A stretch of DNA of 64,000 nt from Microvelia longipes (GCA_018340805.1 JACMZG010001913.1:9271922-9335921), one strand, 5' to 3'. Counted from the stretch's first letter, positions 10,991 through 20,834 are shown. The notes: a model not told the origin generated them from the sequence alone. Translations and numbers: made by a program.

Positions 10991-11215
10991 TTGTAGTTTA
11001 AAGTGTGTGGAGGTTTGGTTTAACAGCGAGGGCACGTATTGTTACTAGTTTTCACATGACTATATGATTCAGTAAAAATATGTATGATTGTTTGAAAAAC
11101 CATGAGAGGAACCACAGAAATTCATGGCTCTTCTGTCTAGATTAGATGAAATATACCTACACTTGAAATTAAAAGGAGTAGAACTCTATCCTAGGGAGCT
11201 GGCAAAAAGGGCCTA
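10991..11215 (+). repeat. Dispersed repeat shared with 16440-16655 and 39400-39560
   Basis: Blocks TAACAGCGAGGGCACG, AAAATATGTATGATTG, TCTAGATTAGATGAAATATA and CCTACACTTGAAATTAAAAG recur inverted at 16440-16655 and direct at 39400-39560. Here and at 16.6 kb the repeat directly adjoins SINE-1, suggesting one composite unit. Confidence 0.6.
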
Positions 11216-11675
11216 ACAACGTGGCCTACTTGCCTGGTAGTTACTACCACTCATATTACTGCTACTACACCCAGGACCCCCGTGTCTGATCAACCTGATA
11301 GGTGTTTTTCTGTGGTTTCCCTCAATTTTACAGGCAAATTGGAGGTTGATTCATCAAAAGTCAGACCACAGACTGTATAAGAAACCCTTTTTGAAACTCC
11401 TGCAAACTACCTTTACAATATAAACCTATTCACAACACCATCAAAAATATCTATGACAGACACAAAAAAAAATAATATCAAAAGTAAAATACCCTAACCA
11501 AAAAATATAAAATTATTTATAACCCAAACAAACCCAAAAAATAATCAAAATTCATATGTACCACAAAAATAATAAATAAAGAGAAAAAAATTACACAAAA
11601 TCACTAAAATAAAATATGGTTCCGGCTTACACAAAATAAATATTGTACGCTTTTGTCAATTAAGAACTTGTTAAA
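11216..11675 (+). mobile_element. LINE 3' end fragment
   Basis: Shares with 42225-42640 the order GACCCCCGTGTC, TTCTGTGGTTTCCCTCAATT, TACAGGCAAATTGG, TTGATTCATCAAAA, CACAGACTGTATA, ACTCCTGCAAACT, and a 3' end near AAATATTGTACGCTTTTG. The 42-kb copy is preceded by LINE-type coding, so this is the same LINE's 3' region, 5'-truncated. No coding is retained here. Confidence 0.6.
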
Positions 11676-11905
11676 AAAACAAAGTCCAATTCATAAAAAG
11701 ATTATTCAAAATACCTGGATGATTATACACAAATTATGAATAGTTATTTATAAATCAAATTTATTACTAGATTTTCACATTTACTTGCTGTTAAGTGAAC
11801 TCACTAGTGAACCGTTGACTAACTGGCAATAACTTTTTTAAACCTTCCAAGTCGATGGATTAAAATACAGTTAGATGCATTTGTGGTGTTGTTAAGGATT
11901 TATTT

Positions 11906-12275
11906 ATTTATTTATTTCTTTTTATAAATTAAGAACAATGACTTTAATTCTATAAGTTATTAAGCTATGGCCATTTCACCCAACACTGTGGGCATCATCA
12001 GGCTAATAAGCACTACATTAACAACTAATAATCACAGAAAACAAATAAAGCACATATACATAAGACTAGAATTAACTAATTCAAAATTAAAGTGATTTAT
12101 TTAAGTTTGTCTTATGTATATGTGCTTTATTTGTTTTCAGTGATTTTTAGTTGTTAATGTAGTGTTTAGTTTATTAGCCTGATGATGCCCACAGTGTTGG
12201 GTGAAATGGCCATAACTTAATTTGATAGCTTATTAACTTATAGAATTAAAGTCATTGTTACTAATTTATAAAAAT
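11906..12275. mobile_element. Foldback element with hammerhead-like core
   Basis: Inverted arms of about 170 bp (11918-12080 and 12105-12277) around a short centre. Each arm has CTGATGA, T, stem GCCCA...TGGGT, GAAA (right arm: 12179-12206). After GAAA comes the palindrome ATGGCCAT, a possible dimeric stem III. Stem I is not well supported. The sequence differs from the GTGGAGAG foldbacks, so it is a separate family with the same core. Confidence 0.7.
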
Positions 12276-12340
12276 GTGAGAATTCTATAAACTTAAAAGT
12301 GAGACTAAGGATAAATTACTTAAATTATTTATCTAAACTT

Positions 12341-12945
12341 TTTGCTTTTCCTAAGTATCGTGTTTGCAAAACTCCGAAACCAGGATGTCACCGAAATTAT
12401 CCGTTTCAAGTGTTTTAAGGCCTCCTAAGTAGATTTCACAAAGTTGTCTGTCTGTATGTGTGTGTGTCTGTTATCATCGTAGCTCCTAGTGTATTTATAC
12501 TAGGGACTTGAAACTTTGTACAATGTCTATAGGTGTAGTTGTGCTATTCAGAAGATATTTTTTATGACGTCATTAACCCGTAATATTGGCTCAGAAAGAA
12601 TTTCGAAAATTCATACAAAGCAAAAAAATGTTACGATAATATTGTGATTTGGCACGCATGTAGCTATGTATAATAATAACATACGTGCATAAGTTTCATC
12701 TCATTATCAGCATTAGTTTTTTAATTTTTATCAGATGACTTGTGTACATTTACAAAAATGGAAAAATATCGGAAAATTCAGTTGAAATTTGGTACAAGTG
12801 TACTCCTTCACGTAATAAATAAGGGCTTTAATTTTCCTTTTAATATGACAGTTAGTAGTTTTAATCTATGATTTTTGTTGGATCGTAAAAGTTAAGTTGC
12901 ATCGAGCTTGGTCAGTGCCTGGATGGGTGACCGGTGAGAATGAAA
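12341..12945 (+). mobile_element. Family A composite repeat, nearly full copy, with 5S-like segment
   Basis: Order along the element: head (CCGAAACCAGGATGTCACCG, about 12370), GTCTGTCTGTATGTGTGTGT, GTTATCATCGTAGCTCCTAG, a consensus TGACGTCA palindrome (12565-12572) followed by TTAACCC, then a 5S rRNA-like segment at 12877-12945 with AAAGTTAAG, GGTCAGTGCCTGG and ATGGGTGACCGG. Other copies keep the same order. No protein coding was found. The 5S-like part covers the A-box to C-box zone of the type 1 pol III promoter. Confidence 0.75.
12877..12945 (+). ncRNA. 5S rRNA-like segment (3' domain) within family A
   Basis: GTTGGATCGTAAAAGTTAAG, then GGTCAGTGCCTGG and ATGGGTGACC, matches the middle and 3' part of animal 5S rRNA (GAAGTTAAGC ... 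GGTTAGTACTTGG ... ATGGGTGACCGC). The 5' third of 5S is not recognisable and the terminal stem is absent, so this is a 5S-derived or 5S-convergent SINE component, not a functional rRNA gene. Confidence 0.6.
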
Positions 12946-13130
12946 CGGATGTTTTTCGAACGGATAAATATTTTTAAATTAAACTTAGTACAAAAATCAA
13001 ACTTCGGAAGGGCACGAACCCTATTAAAAACCAGGTTTTTGTGACGTCATTAACCCGGTTTGCTGAATCAGCGAAATTTTCAAAAAATCGGCAAAATTCA
13101 GGGTTAATATTTTTTTTCCGGCAAAAAAGG

Positions 13131-13485
13131 GGAATATTTATGTTTTTTAAGACGCTGAATCAAATGGAACCGGCCCGAAGTCGATACGACCACTCTAAGT
13201 GACCAAAAAGTCGAAAAAACAATTGTAAATTACCGAAAGCCAAAATTTAGGTCGATAAAAAATAAATTAAGAGTAGGGTGTCGTTTTCTATGTATTTTTG
13301 GGCGCTGAATCGAATGAAACCGGTCCAAAGTCAATACGACCAATCTAAGTTACCAAAATATTCGACAAAACCACAAAAAATGATCGAAAACCAAAATTTC
13401 GGTCGTTGAAAATTAAATGTCGAGTAGGGTGTCGTTGTCCATGTTTTTTGGGCCTCTGAGTTGAAAGCAGTGGTCTGGAGTCAAT
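13131..13485 (+). repeat. Tandem repeat, ~150 bp x 2.3
   Basis: Starts at about 13136, 13289 and 13438 share ATGTTTTTTGGGC-type sequence, GCTGAATC, GAA-CCGG, AGTC(A/G)ATACGACCA and CAAAATTTCGGTCG. A TGACGTCATTAACCCGG block just upstream (13042) links it to family A. The third copy runs into the tRNA-like SINE-3 segment. Confidence 0.75.
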
Positions 13486-13585
13486 ACGAGCACTCAAATT
13501 CAGGGTACCTGGGTTCAACTCCTGGTAGGGACGATAAATTATTATCGTTTTTTACTTAATGTAAGTTTACATCTACAAAATAATT
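13486..13585 (+). mobile_element. tRNA-derived SINE-3 fragment
   Basis: GGGTACCTGGGTTCAACTCC then TGGTAGGGACGATAAATTAT has a B-box/T-arm-like GGTTCAACTCC, a tRNA-like 3' end and a hairpin tail (GATAAATTATTATC). Copies: 31820-31860 (+), 31908-31945 (-) and 35690-35850 (+). Confidence 0.6.
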
Positions 13586-14312
13586 CTGGCGCGGTGGTCC
13601 GCATGTCAAACGAATTTCCTTTGGATGCATGTTTCCGTGCTTAACAACAATCCTGGTTAGAAAGATAATTTTTATAGTTTTTTACATTATATAAGTTTAC
13701 AACTACTAAATAAATAATTCCAGCTCGGTGGTCCGCTGTCGGGCGAATTTAATTTAGAATGCGTGTTTCCGAGCTTAACAACCTATTTCTTGCTTAAGGC
13801 TCCGGTTTATGCTTTAGAACCTAAACAGTTACTCAATTGTCAAGCACTGCTCGTAACTTATTTTGTCTGTATTTTTCAAAGGAATTGCGCTAAAACTATT
13901 AAAAATAACTGACTAAGCTTAAAGATATGTAACTAAGCTTTAAACTAGTGCAAATAATAGTGTGTACTTCTAATTTTAGAGACATAGTTTTGTACAACCA
14001 ACTGGATACTTTTGCGCATTTCCTTTGAAAAATACAGACAAAATGAGTTACGAGCAGTGCTTGACAATTGAGTAACTGCTTAGGTTCTAAAGCATGAACC
14101 GGAACCTGAAGCAAGAAATGGGGTGTTAATCACGGAAACACGCATTCTTAATGACATTCGCTCGACAACGGACCACCGCGCTGGAATTATTTATTTAGTA
14201 TTTGAGTATTTGTAAACTTATATAATGTAAAAAAATCAGGATTGTTGTTAAGCACGGAAACACGCATCCAAAGGAAATTCGCCTGTCATGCGGACCACCG
14301 CGCCAGAAATTT
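13586..14312. mobile_element. Large palindromic foldback element (family E)
   Basis: Arms of about 320 bp start TTCTGGCGCGGTGGTCCGCA (13587) and end with the inverted form at 14310. Each arm contains two head-like modules (second at 13723, GCTCGGTGGTCCGC) and the shared block AACAGTTACTCAATTGTCAA. Single-arm relatives are at 39230-39395 and 47790-47960 (with a partial inverted arm at 48115-48215), and a degraded piece at 15360-15450. Short open frames inside are arms read as protein. Confidence 0.85.
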
Positions 14313-14319
14313 TACTTTT

Positions 14320-14617
14320 AGGGTCTGAATTTTTGTAATACAAAACATGACAACGGTGAACCGTTTTTGTGAAAAAAATAAAATAAAGAAAATGATCATT
14401 TTTTAATAACAATAAATGTAGCTAACCAAATTTCGTAACCAAATATTGCCATGGTGTTCATAAATTAAAATATAAAAATATAATCGGTCATTTTTGGAGA
14501 GCTATTGGGGTTAGTTCATGAATTGTCCTCACCGGTCCGCCGTAGCCCTAATTTTTAGTAGCTTGCGATAATCCAATCCAAACTTTTCCTTATTTAAGTT
14601 AACCCCCCGTGCTTATG
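14320..14617 (-). mobile_element. Truncated copy of the 8477-9630 TIR element
   Basis: Aligns with 9360-9640: shared ATTGCCATGGTGTTCATAAA-like block, CGGTCATTTTTGGA, GCTATTGGGGTTAGTTCATG, CACCGGTCCGCCG, TTTTTAGTAGCTTGCGATAA, and ends TTAACCCCCC. Left half missing; family E lies immediately to the left. Confidence 0.8.
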
Positions 14618-14619
14618 AC

Positions 14620-14704
14620 CACCAGTCAACTGGCTTTCGTGTTATCAGTAGAATTACATTGTGTTTACGGTCATATGCTCCTTCTATATTAGTATTATTC
14701 TAAG
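14620..14704 (+). mobile_element. Right-end fragment of the hAT-like element
   Basis: ACCAGTCAACTGGCTTTCGT through the end TAGTATTATTCTAAG matches 2996-3080 and 22913-22998. Only about 85 bp remain. Confidence 0.85.
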
Positions 14705-15225
14705 ACCATACCCCTTCCCCTGGAAGTATGTATTTATTTACTAACGGCGATAGCCATTAATACAAAGATACGGAGTAATTTTACGAAAGCACGTATCTTT
14801 AACAGTCGATTTCCTAGAGAAAAAAACACGTCTCTTATTTCTCTTTAGAAAGCAATAAGACGAAAAGTTAGTGCTAAATACATTTCAGATACTTGAGATC
14901 AATAAACTGATAACCTGGAAGGAGCAAATCACGCAGATACTACCTCGTTGCAACAGGTTTCACTATCAATCACTACCAAAATGGCCATCACGTTTTTAAT
15001 TACCATAGGGGAAACTTAAATGTCATCTTCAATTTCAGTACGCACACAACTTGATGTCAGTAGTGTCGTGTAAATCCAAGATGTTAGAAATGTATAAGGT
15101 GATTCAATTCGATGTAAACAAACCAAACGCATTCGGAGGTTATAACCTGACGTTTTTATGAATGCCGTATGACGTCATTGCAGGAATCGGTATTGGCGGT
15201 CAACATTGCAATTACTATTTATTCC
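14705..15225. other. No recognisable element
   Basis: 15090-15200 has a short repeat also seen at 44524-44610 (AAGGTGATTCAAT, GGTTATA, GACGTCAT). It includes a consensus TGACGTCA at 15170-15177. Otherwise nothing recognised. Confidence 0.35.
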
Positions 15226-15350
15226 TTATAGTGTAATACTACTGTAATAATATACTATACTTTAATAGTACAGTAATACTACTGTAATAATATACTATAC
15301 TGTAATACTACTGTAATAATATACTATATTGTAATAATGCTACTGCTCAG
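15226..15350 (+). repeat. Minisatellite, ~30 bp x 4
   Basis: Repeats of GTAATACTACTGTAATAATA followed by TACTATACT, imperfect, four units. Confidence 0.8.
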
Positions 15351-15359
15351 TTTAAGGAA

Positions 15360-15450
15360 TAAACCGAAAACTTGAAGTAAGAAATTAATTAGTAAGCAAG
15401 AAAGCACGCATTTCAATGTAAATTCGCCAGGCTTGCTGACCTCCTCGTCA
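15360..15450 (-). mobile_element. Degraded family E fragment
   Basis: Reverse complement carries GGTCAGCAAGCCTGGCGAAT, then AATGCGTG and TTTCTTGC in the same order as family E arms. Boundaries uncertain. Confidence 0.45.
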
Positions 15451-16439
15451 TTTTTTTACACTTTGTGTTTATTGTCCCCATTCCGTCTATTTTGTCTTAA
15501 AATTCAAAGGTAATTCAAGACAGGATCCAAGTCAAGAATATGACATCTTTTAAGAGAGAGGAAAGATACTTGGAATTTCTTTTTATTTGTATTTCGAACA
15601 AGAGGAGCTTGAAACAAAAATATCAAATCAAACGCTTTGTGAAACCTGTATCCATAATTCAACGTCTTGACTTTAAGTACAAGGTCCCTTGTGCCAACGA
15701 TGTTTCCATTTAGTTTTTGGAATGACGTCATTCAAGTTTTCCTCTATGTTGGGTTGCAGAGCAACTCGCCCATTTAAAAGCTGTTGAGGATAATATAAAA
15801 CAAATCTACTGTCCACCTTTTTTTAACTTGATTGATTATTGTCTACTATGAATATATTTGACATAGTGCTCATACTGATTAAAGTGACTTGGCAGTTTTG
15901 ATAGGAGGAATCACCCAGTGGTGATACTTTTTGGCGTGGTTGGGTAAATGTTGATATTTTACCAATAATATAAAAATTTGGCTTGAACTAAATTAGTGGA
16001 ATAGAAATTAGTTGAAATTTAATAGTTGAATTTTCTGAAATGGAAAATGGATTTTGCAATTCATTTTCGCGCATGCCGTAACTGTACTTACCCCAACTAT
16101 AGTCTCCCTAGAGAGAGACTAGATACTCCCCCTCCCCTCTAAAACTCCTATTGTAGCATGCACCCTATTAACGGGGGGACATTTTTCAGTGATGCCACAT
16201 TAAACCACTTTATTCAACACTAACAATTAAAGATTACATGCAATAGATAATAATAAAAACTTATTTAAAATTCATTTTACTTGATTTAAAACAAAATAGT
16301 CGAAAAATAATGTAATATTTACGTGAAATTGTAATTATTAGGAAAATTTACGGCACCTAGCTAACGATGGAATGATAAGAGCCTCCCTCTAAGTATAAGT
16401 CTCTTTGTTGCCAGATCCCTAAGATAATGTTATACTCCT
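15451..16439. other. No recognisable feature
   Basis: Moderately AT-rich, apparently unique. A consensus TGACGTCA lies at 15723-15730. No coding or element end could be supported. Confidence 0.35.
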
Positions 16440-16654
16440 TTTAATTTCAAGTGTAAGTATATTTCATCTAATCTAGACAGAAGAGCCGTGAATTTCTATG
16501 GTTCCTCTCATGCTTTTTTCAAGCAATCATACATATTTTCACTGACTCTTATAGTCTAGTGAAAACTAGGAACAACACGTGCCCTCGCTGTTAAACCAAA
16601 CCTTCATACACTTTAAACTACAAGGCAGACACACTATAATATTATGAATTTACT
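16440..16654 (-). repeat. Dispersed repeat, inverted copy of 10991-11215
   Basis: Contains the inverted blocks of the 11-kb copy (AAGTGTAAGTATATTTCATC, TAATCTAGACAGAAGAGC). Adjacent to SINE-1 in the same relative order as at 10.9 kb. Confidence 0.65.
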
Positions 16655-16917
16655 AAAAATGTCCTAACTTTTGCTCATACCCAGATTCATTTAGGGTCAT
16701 GGATCTTTAACGAGTACCTGACAACGCATAGGCTCGAGATCACCGGCTTTACGTCCCTTCTGAAGGACGTGATTCGCAGAATTTGTATCCCTCTCATAAA
16801 AATCCCAGAGGCCCGTGCTGGGATTGAACCCATGACTAAATAAACTCAGAAGTTTAAAGTCCATTCAATCTGTGTATTTGCCGCGTTCCTTAACCACTAC
16901 ACCACAGGTGACTCTGA
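16655..16917 (-). mobile_element. tRNA-derived SINE-1, uninterrupted copy
   Basis: On the minus strand the head reads GTCACCTGTGGTGTAGTGGT with an A-box GTGGTTAAGG; the B-box GGGTTCAATCC is at 16821-16831. Downstream are the GTAAAGCCGGTGAT, GAGCCTATGCG and AAAGATCC blocks. At the point where the 10.5-kb copy carries a foldback, this copy reads straight through CCCTAAATGAATCTGGGTAT, giving a diverged empty-site comparison. Confidence 0.88.
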
Positions 16918-17759
16918 TAAGCATTTCTTTCATATTTTAGAAATAACTGCATTACAAATAATTTGCTTATTTGCATGAAACTGGGTTTTAATAATACTTT
17001 AACATACTGTTTACAAATTATTGTTTTAACTTCAATAGAAAAACTCTTGTAAGTTACAATAAATTGTAAATCATACTTGTGAAACGCTTTATTTTGACAC
17101 TTGTAGTAACTAGTTGTTTTTGTACAATAGTTTGTAAGATTTCTAGGGGAGAGAATCAAATTTTAATAGAATTTGACACAAATATGCTAATTTTCAAGGA
17201 AATGTAACATTAAAACTTATAACCTACTATTGTTTTTAGTACAATTTTACGACTCCACAACAGTGCAATGTAAAATAACTATGCTTTTGATTACCAGTCT
17301 ACACTTGTACATTAGTGAAACAAATTTCTTACAATTATTACTATTCTTGTAGTTTTTTATTTGTAGTATACAAATTTCATTTGTAGTGTACAAGACTTGT
17401 ACTTTTGTGAAACGAGGCCTTGGCAGATTTTTTAAACTCAGTGATCCGCTACTGTCAGTAGCAGATCACTGCTCGACTTAGTTGCCAGTCTACTAAATAT
17501 AAACCTTATCAGATCAAGTCTTCAAGTTTCTTTAAATCGTCTAAAGTTTCTATTATATAATATATTCAAAAGAGAATACAAAAATAATATTTATTAATTT
17601 TAATTACCAAATCATTTCTGATTCTTATCTAAGACGAAGTTTTAAATTAGGCATAAATTAGCATAAATTAAGTAACTTAAGTTTCGTTTGAACATAGTAA
17701 TAACTTTGAATGTTTTTTAGATACAAATATAGTTTAAAATGTACATTGAAATTCATATG
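16918..17759. other. Probable unique sequence, no gene recognised
   Basis: 17440-17475 holds a short inverted repeat (CAGTGATCCGCTACTG with AGCAGATCACTG). Several TTGTAGT/ACAAG-type inverted words lie at 17290-17410, suggesting a degraded TIR element, but no boundaries could be fixed. Confidence 0.35.
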
Positions 17760-17990
17760 CACCTTGTAATCACGGGTCTTCGGTTTCTGGCGGCCGGTGA
17801 AGCCGCCAGAAACCGAAGGCTTTTTTAGTCCGCCCTGAAAAAGTTTCTTGTATCATTGTTGTTTGGTATTATTTGATTTTTTATTCTAATTTTTTGTTAC
17901 ATATAGCATTTTACCATTTATTTGCATCTTGTGGGCCGCTTCGCGGGCTTAAAGGCCTGATTAACTCACACCTTCTCGCCATATGCTAAG
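17760..17990. repeat. GC-rich hairpin and GGGCCGCTTCGCGGGC repeat
   Basis: 17780-17822 is a strong hairpin: CTTCGGTTTCTGGCGGC pairs with GCCGCCAGAAACCGAAG. About 115 bp on lies GTGGGCCGCTTCGCGGGC. The same type of module, with a TTGTTGTTTGGTATTA-like spacer, occurs at 56790-57020; in both places a TA microsatellite follows within about 130 bp. Confidence 0.7.
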
Positions 17991-18056
17991 TTTCGTTTCG
18001 ATTCGAAAAAGCCTTGTCAAAACTTATCGTGTACGCAAGAGTGTTAATTCTTTTAC

Positions 18057-18089
18057 CACACTCACACAGACACAACACACACACACAAA

Positions 18090-18149
<60 letters not shown>

Positions 18150-18190
18150 TATATATTATATTATATATATATATAATATATAATAATATA
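18057..18190. repeat. CA/TA compound microsatellite
   Basis: Short CA-rich run (18062-18097) followed by about 90 bp of TA repeats broken by AATAT interruptions that make internal palindromes. Confidence 0.95.
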
Positions 18191-18499
18191 GTATTTCATA
18201 TTTTTTTTATTTTTGAATATGATTCAAAAATACGTTGTATTTTTCAGTATCACTGTGCGGGTGATAGCAGCTGTATTATAATAATTGACGATTGTTATAT
18301 TTCAGAAACTTGAAACGTCAATAGCTACAAAATTAAATCTGATATTGGGATTAAATTATGTCAGCTAGTTTATCGTGGGAGTGCGTAGGAGTAAATGCAT
18401 ACCAAATTTTAGCCAAATAAACGTTCAAATAATCGATACAAACACGTTTCTAACGTTAAATCTCTACAATTTTTTTTTAGAATTTCTTTAGATTATATT

Positions 18500-18700
18500 T
18501 CTGCCTCCGTGGTCGTGATCATATAGTCTTTCGATTTCGGCACCGGAGGTCCGAAGTTCGCAGCCCGGGCTATGCTCTAAGATTTTATCAATAGTATTTG
18601 TATTAAAAAGATATATCGTCAACTTTAATTAATTCTTAGAGTGTAGTAGATGCAGCCCACCTGAGTTGGTTCCCGCATGGTGAATACCCTGATGTTTATT
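18500..18700 (+). mobile_element. tRNA-derived SINE-2 (insect-type head)
   Basis: GCCTCCGTGGTCGTGATC at 18503, then ACCGGAGGTCC and AAGTTCGCAGCCCGGGCTA, resembles the tRNA-related head common to many insect SINEs (A-box near GTGGTC, B-box GTTCG). The body continues with TAGATGCAGCCCACCTGAGT and TGGTTCCCGCATGGTG. A possible 5' fragment, GTGCCTCCGTGGCCGAC, lies at 27865. Confidence 0.65.
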
Positions 18701-18896
18701 TATACCCTTTTATTTTATATTATATTTATTTTATACCCTGATTATTTTTATATTTGAGCTAAGTTTCGACGATTTCCTAGATCTTTTTTGGATCATAATA
18801 ATGTTCGAACCATGTATTTAAAATACGAAATAATGTATTGTAATACCCTAATATTGATAAAAAACTGTATATGTAAATTAAGCAAATAAATGGATA

Positions 18897-19680
18897 TTAT
18901 TATTATTATTATCTTGGTATTCTCACCTCTCGGTGGTGTTTAAGGGTGACAGCGGGTCATTTTTTACCAAGGTGGCACCCATTTTAATTTTTTATCGTCT
19001 TAAAGTCCTTTGCAGTCGTACTTTCTATTGTTATTTGTCCTGATGTGGTATTAGATTTGTGGTTTAAGAAATCTCTAACTATATGGCTTGTTTGTAGAAT
19101 TATCGATTTTTGCATTCTAATATATATTTGGTCAGGCAGGTCTAGAGTATTTAAACTTGTAGAGAGTTAATGAAAGGAACGAAGAAAAGTCTCTCCACAA
19201 AACTATAAATTTATTCAAAGCGCTTTCAACCTAACATGAGGCCATCATCAGTGCCTCAGGTACTGATGATGGCCTCATGCGCATCAGGCACTGATGATGG
19301 CCTCATGCGCATCAGGCACTGATGATGATGGCCTCATGTAGGTTGAAACCGCTTTGAATAAATTTATAGTTTTGTGGAGAGACTGTTTTCTTCGTTCCTT
19401 TCATTATGAACAACTCCACTAGTGCTCATTTAAAATCATTGTAGAGAGTTGTTTTGGGATGATACCTGTACTGGACAAAACTATTGGTGCTATGGTAATT
19501 TTTTTCATGTTCCAAATATTTTGTATTTCTATGGCTAGTTGTTTGTACTTATCTTGTTTTGTTTCTATTGTTTGTATAACATTATGAGTGTTCGGGACGG
19601 CAATATCGATGATGATGGTTTTATTTCTGAGTTTATCTATTAGGACTATGTCGGGTTTGTTATGGTTTATTATTATTATT
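18897..19680 (-). pseudogene. LINE ORF C-terminus with restriction-like endonuclease domain, 5'-truncated and split
   Basis: Outside the insertion at 19169-19438, the minus strand is open from the (ATA)n junction near 19672 down to a stop at 18984-18986. It begins HNKPDIVLIDK, has TIIIDIAVP and then YKQLAIEIQNIW and VLSSTGIIPK. The PD ... D-hydrophobic-A-V-P arrangement is that of the PD-(D/E)XK endonuclease at the C-terminus of R2/R4/Dong-type LINEs (family knowledge; clade not resolved). The first part is 77 codons, the second about 60. After the stop is a short UTR and an ATT/AAT-repeat tail at 18897-18914, marking the element's 3' end. The RT domain is absent. Confidence 0.8.
19169..19438 (+). 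mobile_element. Hammerhead-bearing foldback element inside the LINE relic (12-bp TSD)
   Basis: A 270-bp insertion between exact 12-bp duplications TTGTAGAGAGTT (19157-19168 and 19439-19450). The left arm (19169-19257) and right arm (19315-19405) are inverted complements. The centre has extra tandem CACTGATGATGGCCTCATG modules. The right end has the additional asymmetrical segment TGAACAACTCCACTAGTGCT, seen at the left end of the oppositely oriented copy at 23280. Confidence 0.92.
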
Positions 19681-19682
19681 AT

Positions 19683-20085
19683 GTTTTATTCTCAGTGTTC
19701 CCGCTGGTTAAAGGAAGGTACGGACTAAGTCAAGCACTCTTCTTTTTTTTTTATTTTTTAACTGATGAATTTTCTAACAATATGTGTTGTGTTCATTATC
19801 GCTGCTTTCTGTAATTATTCTTATTTTCATTATTTTGTTTTATTTTATTCTCAGTGTTGCCACTGGTTAAAGGAAGGTACGGACTAAGTCAAGCACTATT
19901 CCTTTTTTATTTTATTTTATTTTATTTTTTACTGATGAATTTTCTAACAATGTGTTGTGTTCATTATCGCTGCTTTCTGTAATTGCTCATATTTTATTAT
20001 TATTATTTTATTTTTTTCTTAGCTTTTGCCAGTTTTTGTTAGCATTAGTCGGGTATAAAGTACCAAGACTAAGGCTAATTTAAAG

Positions 20086-20120
<35 letters not shown>
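19683..20120. repeat. Tandem duplication (~165 bp x 2) with TTA microsatellites
   Basis: Two copies of TTATTCTCAGTGTT(C/G)CC, CTGGTTAAAGGAAGGTACGG, ACTAAGTCAAGCACT, ACTGATGAATTTTCTAACAA and TCATTATCGCTGCTTTCTGT, at about 19687 and 19849. (TTA)n runs lie at 19670-19682 and 20092-20118. It abuts the truncated LINE. Possibly LINE or SINE 3' ends, not proven. Confidence 0.75.
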
Positions 20121-20121
<1 letters not shown>

Positions 20122-20834
20122 CTCAAACAATGTGGAGCGGCCAATAAAGAGGCCAACGTCAATTTGTTATTTTATATTTACTGTTAATCAAGAATTATTA
20201 TAAGAACTACAAAGGTTCTTTAAAAAAAACTGAAATCTCGCAGAAGAAAGTCTCGTGTCCGAATAAGGTATTTTTAAACGGATTTCCGAATAAAGGTTTA
20301 CTTCCAGAAGGACGTTAATTGGACTTTTAAATATTGGGAGGGGAGAATTTTATTTGTCGGCCCCGGCAACGTATTCTTATCTCCACCATTGCTAATTTGA
20401 TTAAGGTTATCACTGATGATAATTAATTGTTTTTAAGGAAAAAATTAAAAATTTATTTTAAGATTGCAATCAAGCAATAATTTTCTCACGTTGTAAAAGG
20501 TTAGTGCTTTTCCTCATTTATCGATTCAAGCTTTAATTAGTTTGGAATACTTCCAATCTTCGTCTGTTATTTCTCTTCATTGCAAAGCTTTCATTTTAAA
20601 AGAACTACAGAATGTTGCAAAATCAATTTATGTAATATATTGCTTTTATGAATCTGTTATCTCAGCTGGGTTGCTGAATAGGATTGTCGCGTTTGTCTGA
20701 TGACCAAGGATTATGAAAAAAGGGGATGATGCGCTAGATAACTTCTCTGACCCGATGTGTTATATCCTTTATCTATATCTCCACAGCAACGATCTGTCAC
20801 TACATCAAAATACTTAAAAATTGTCACTATTGTC

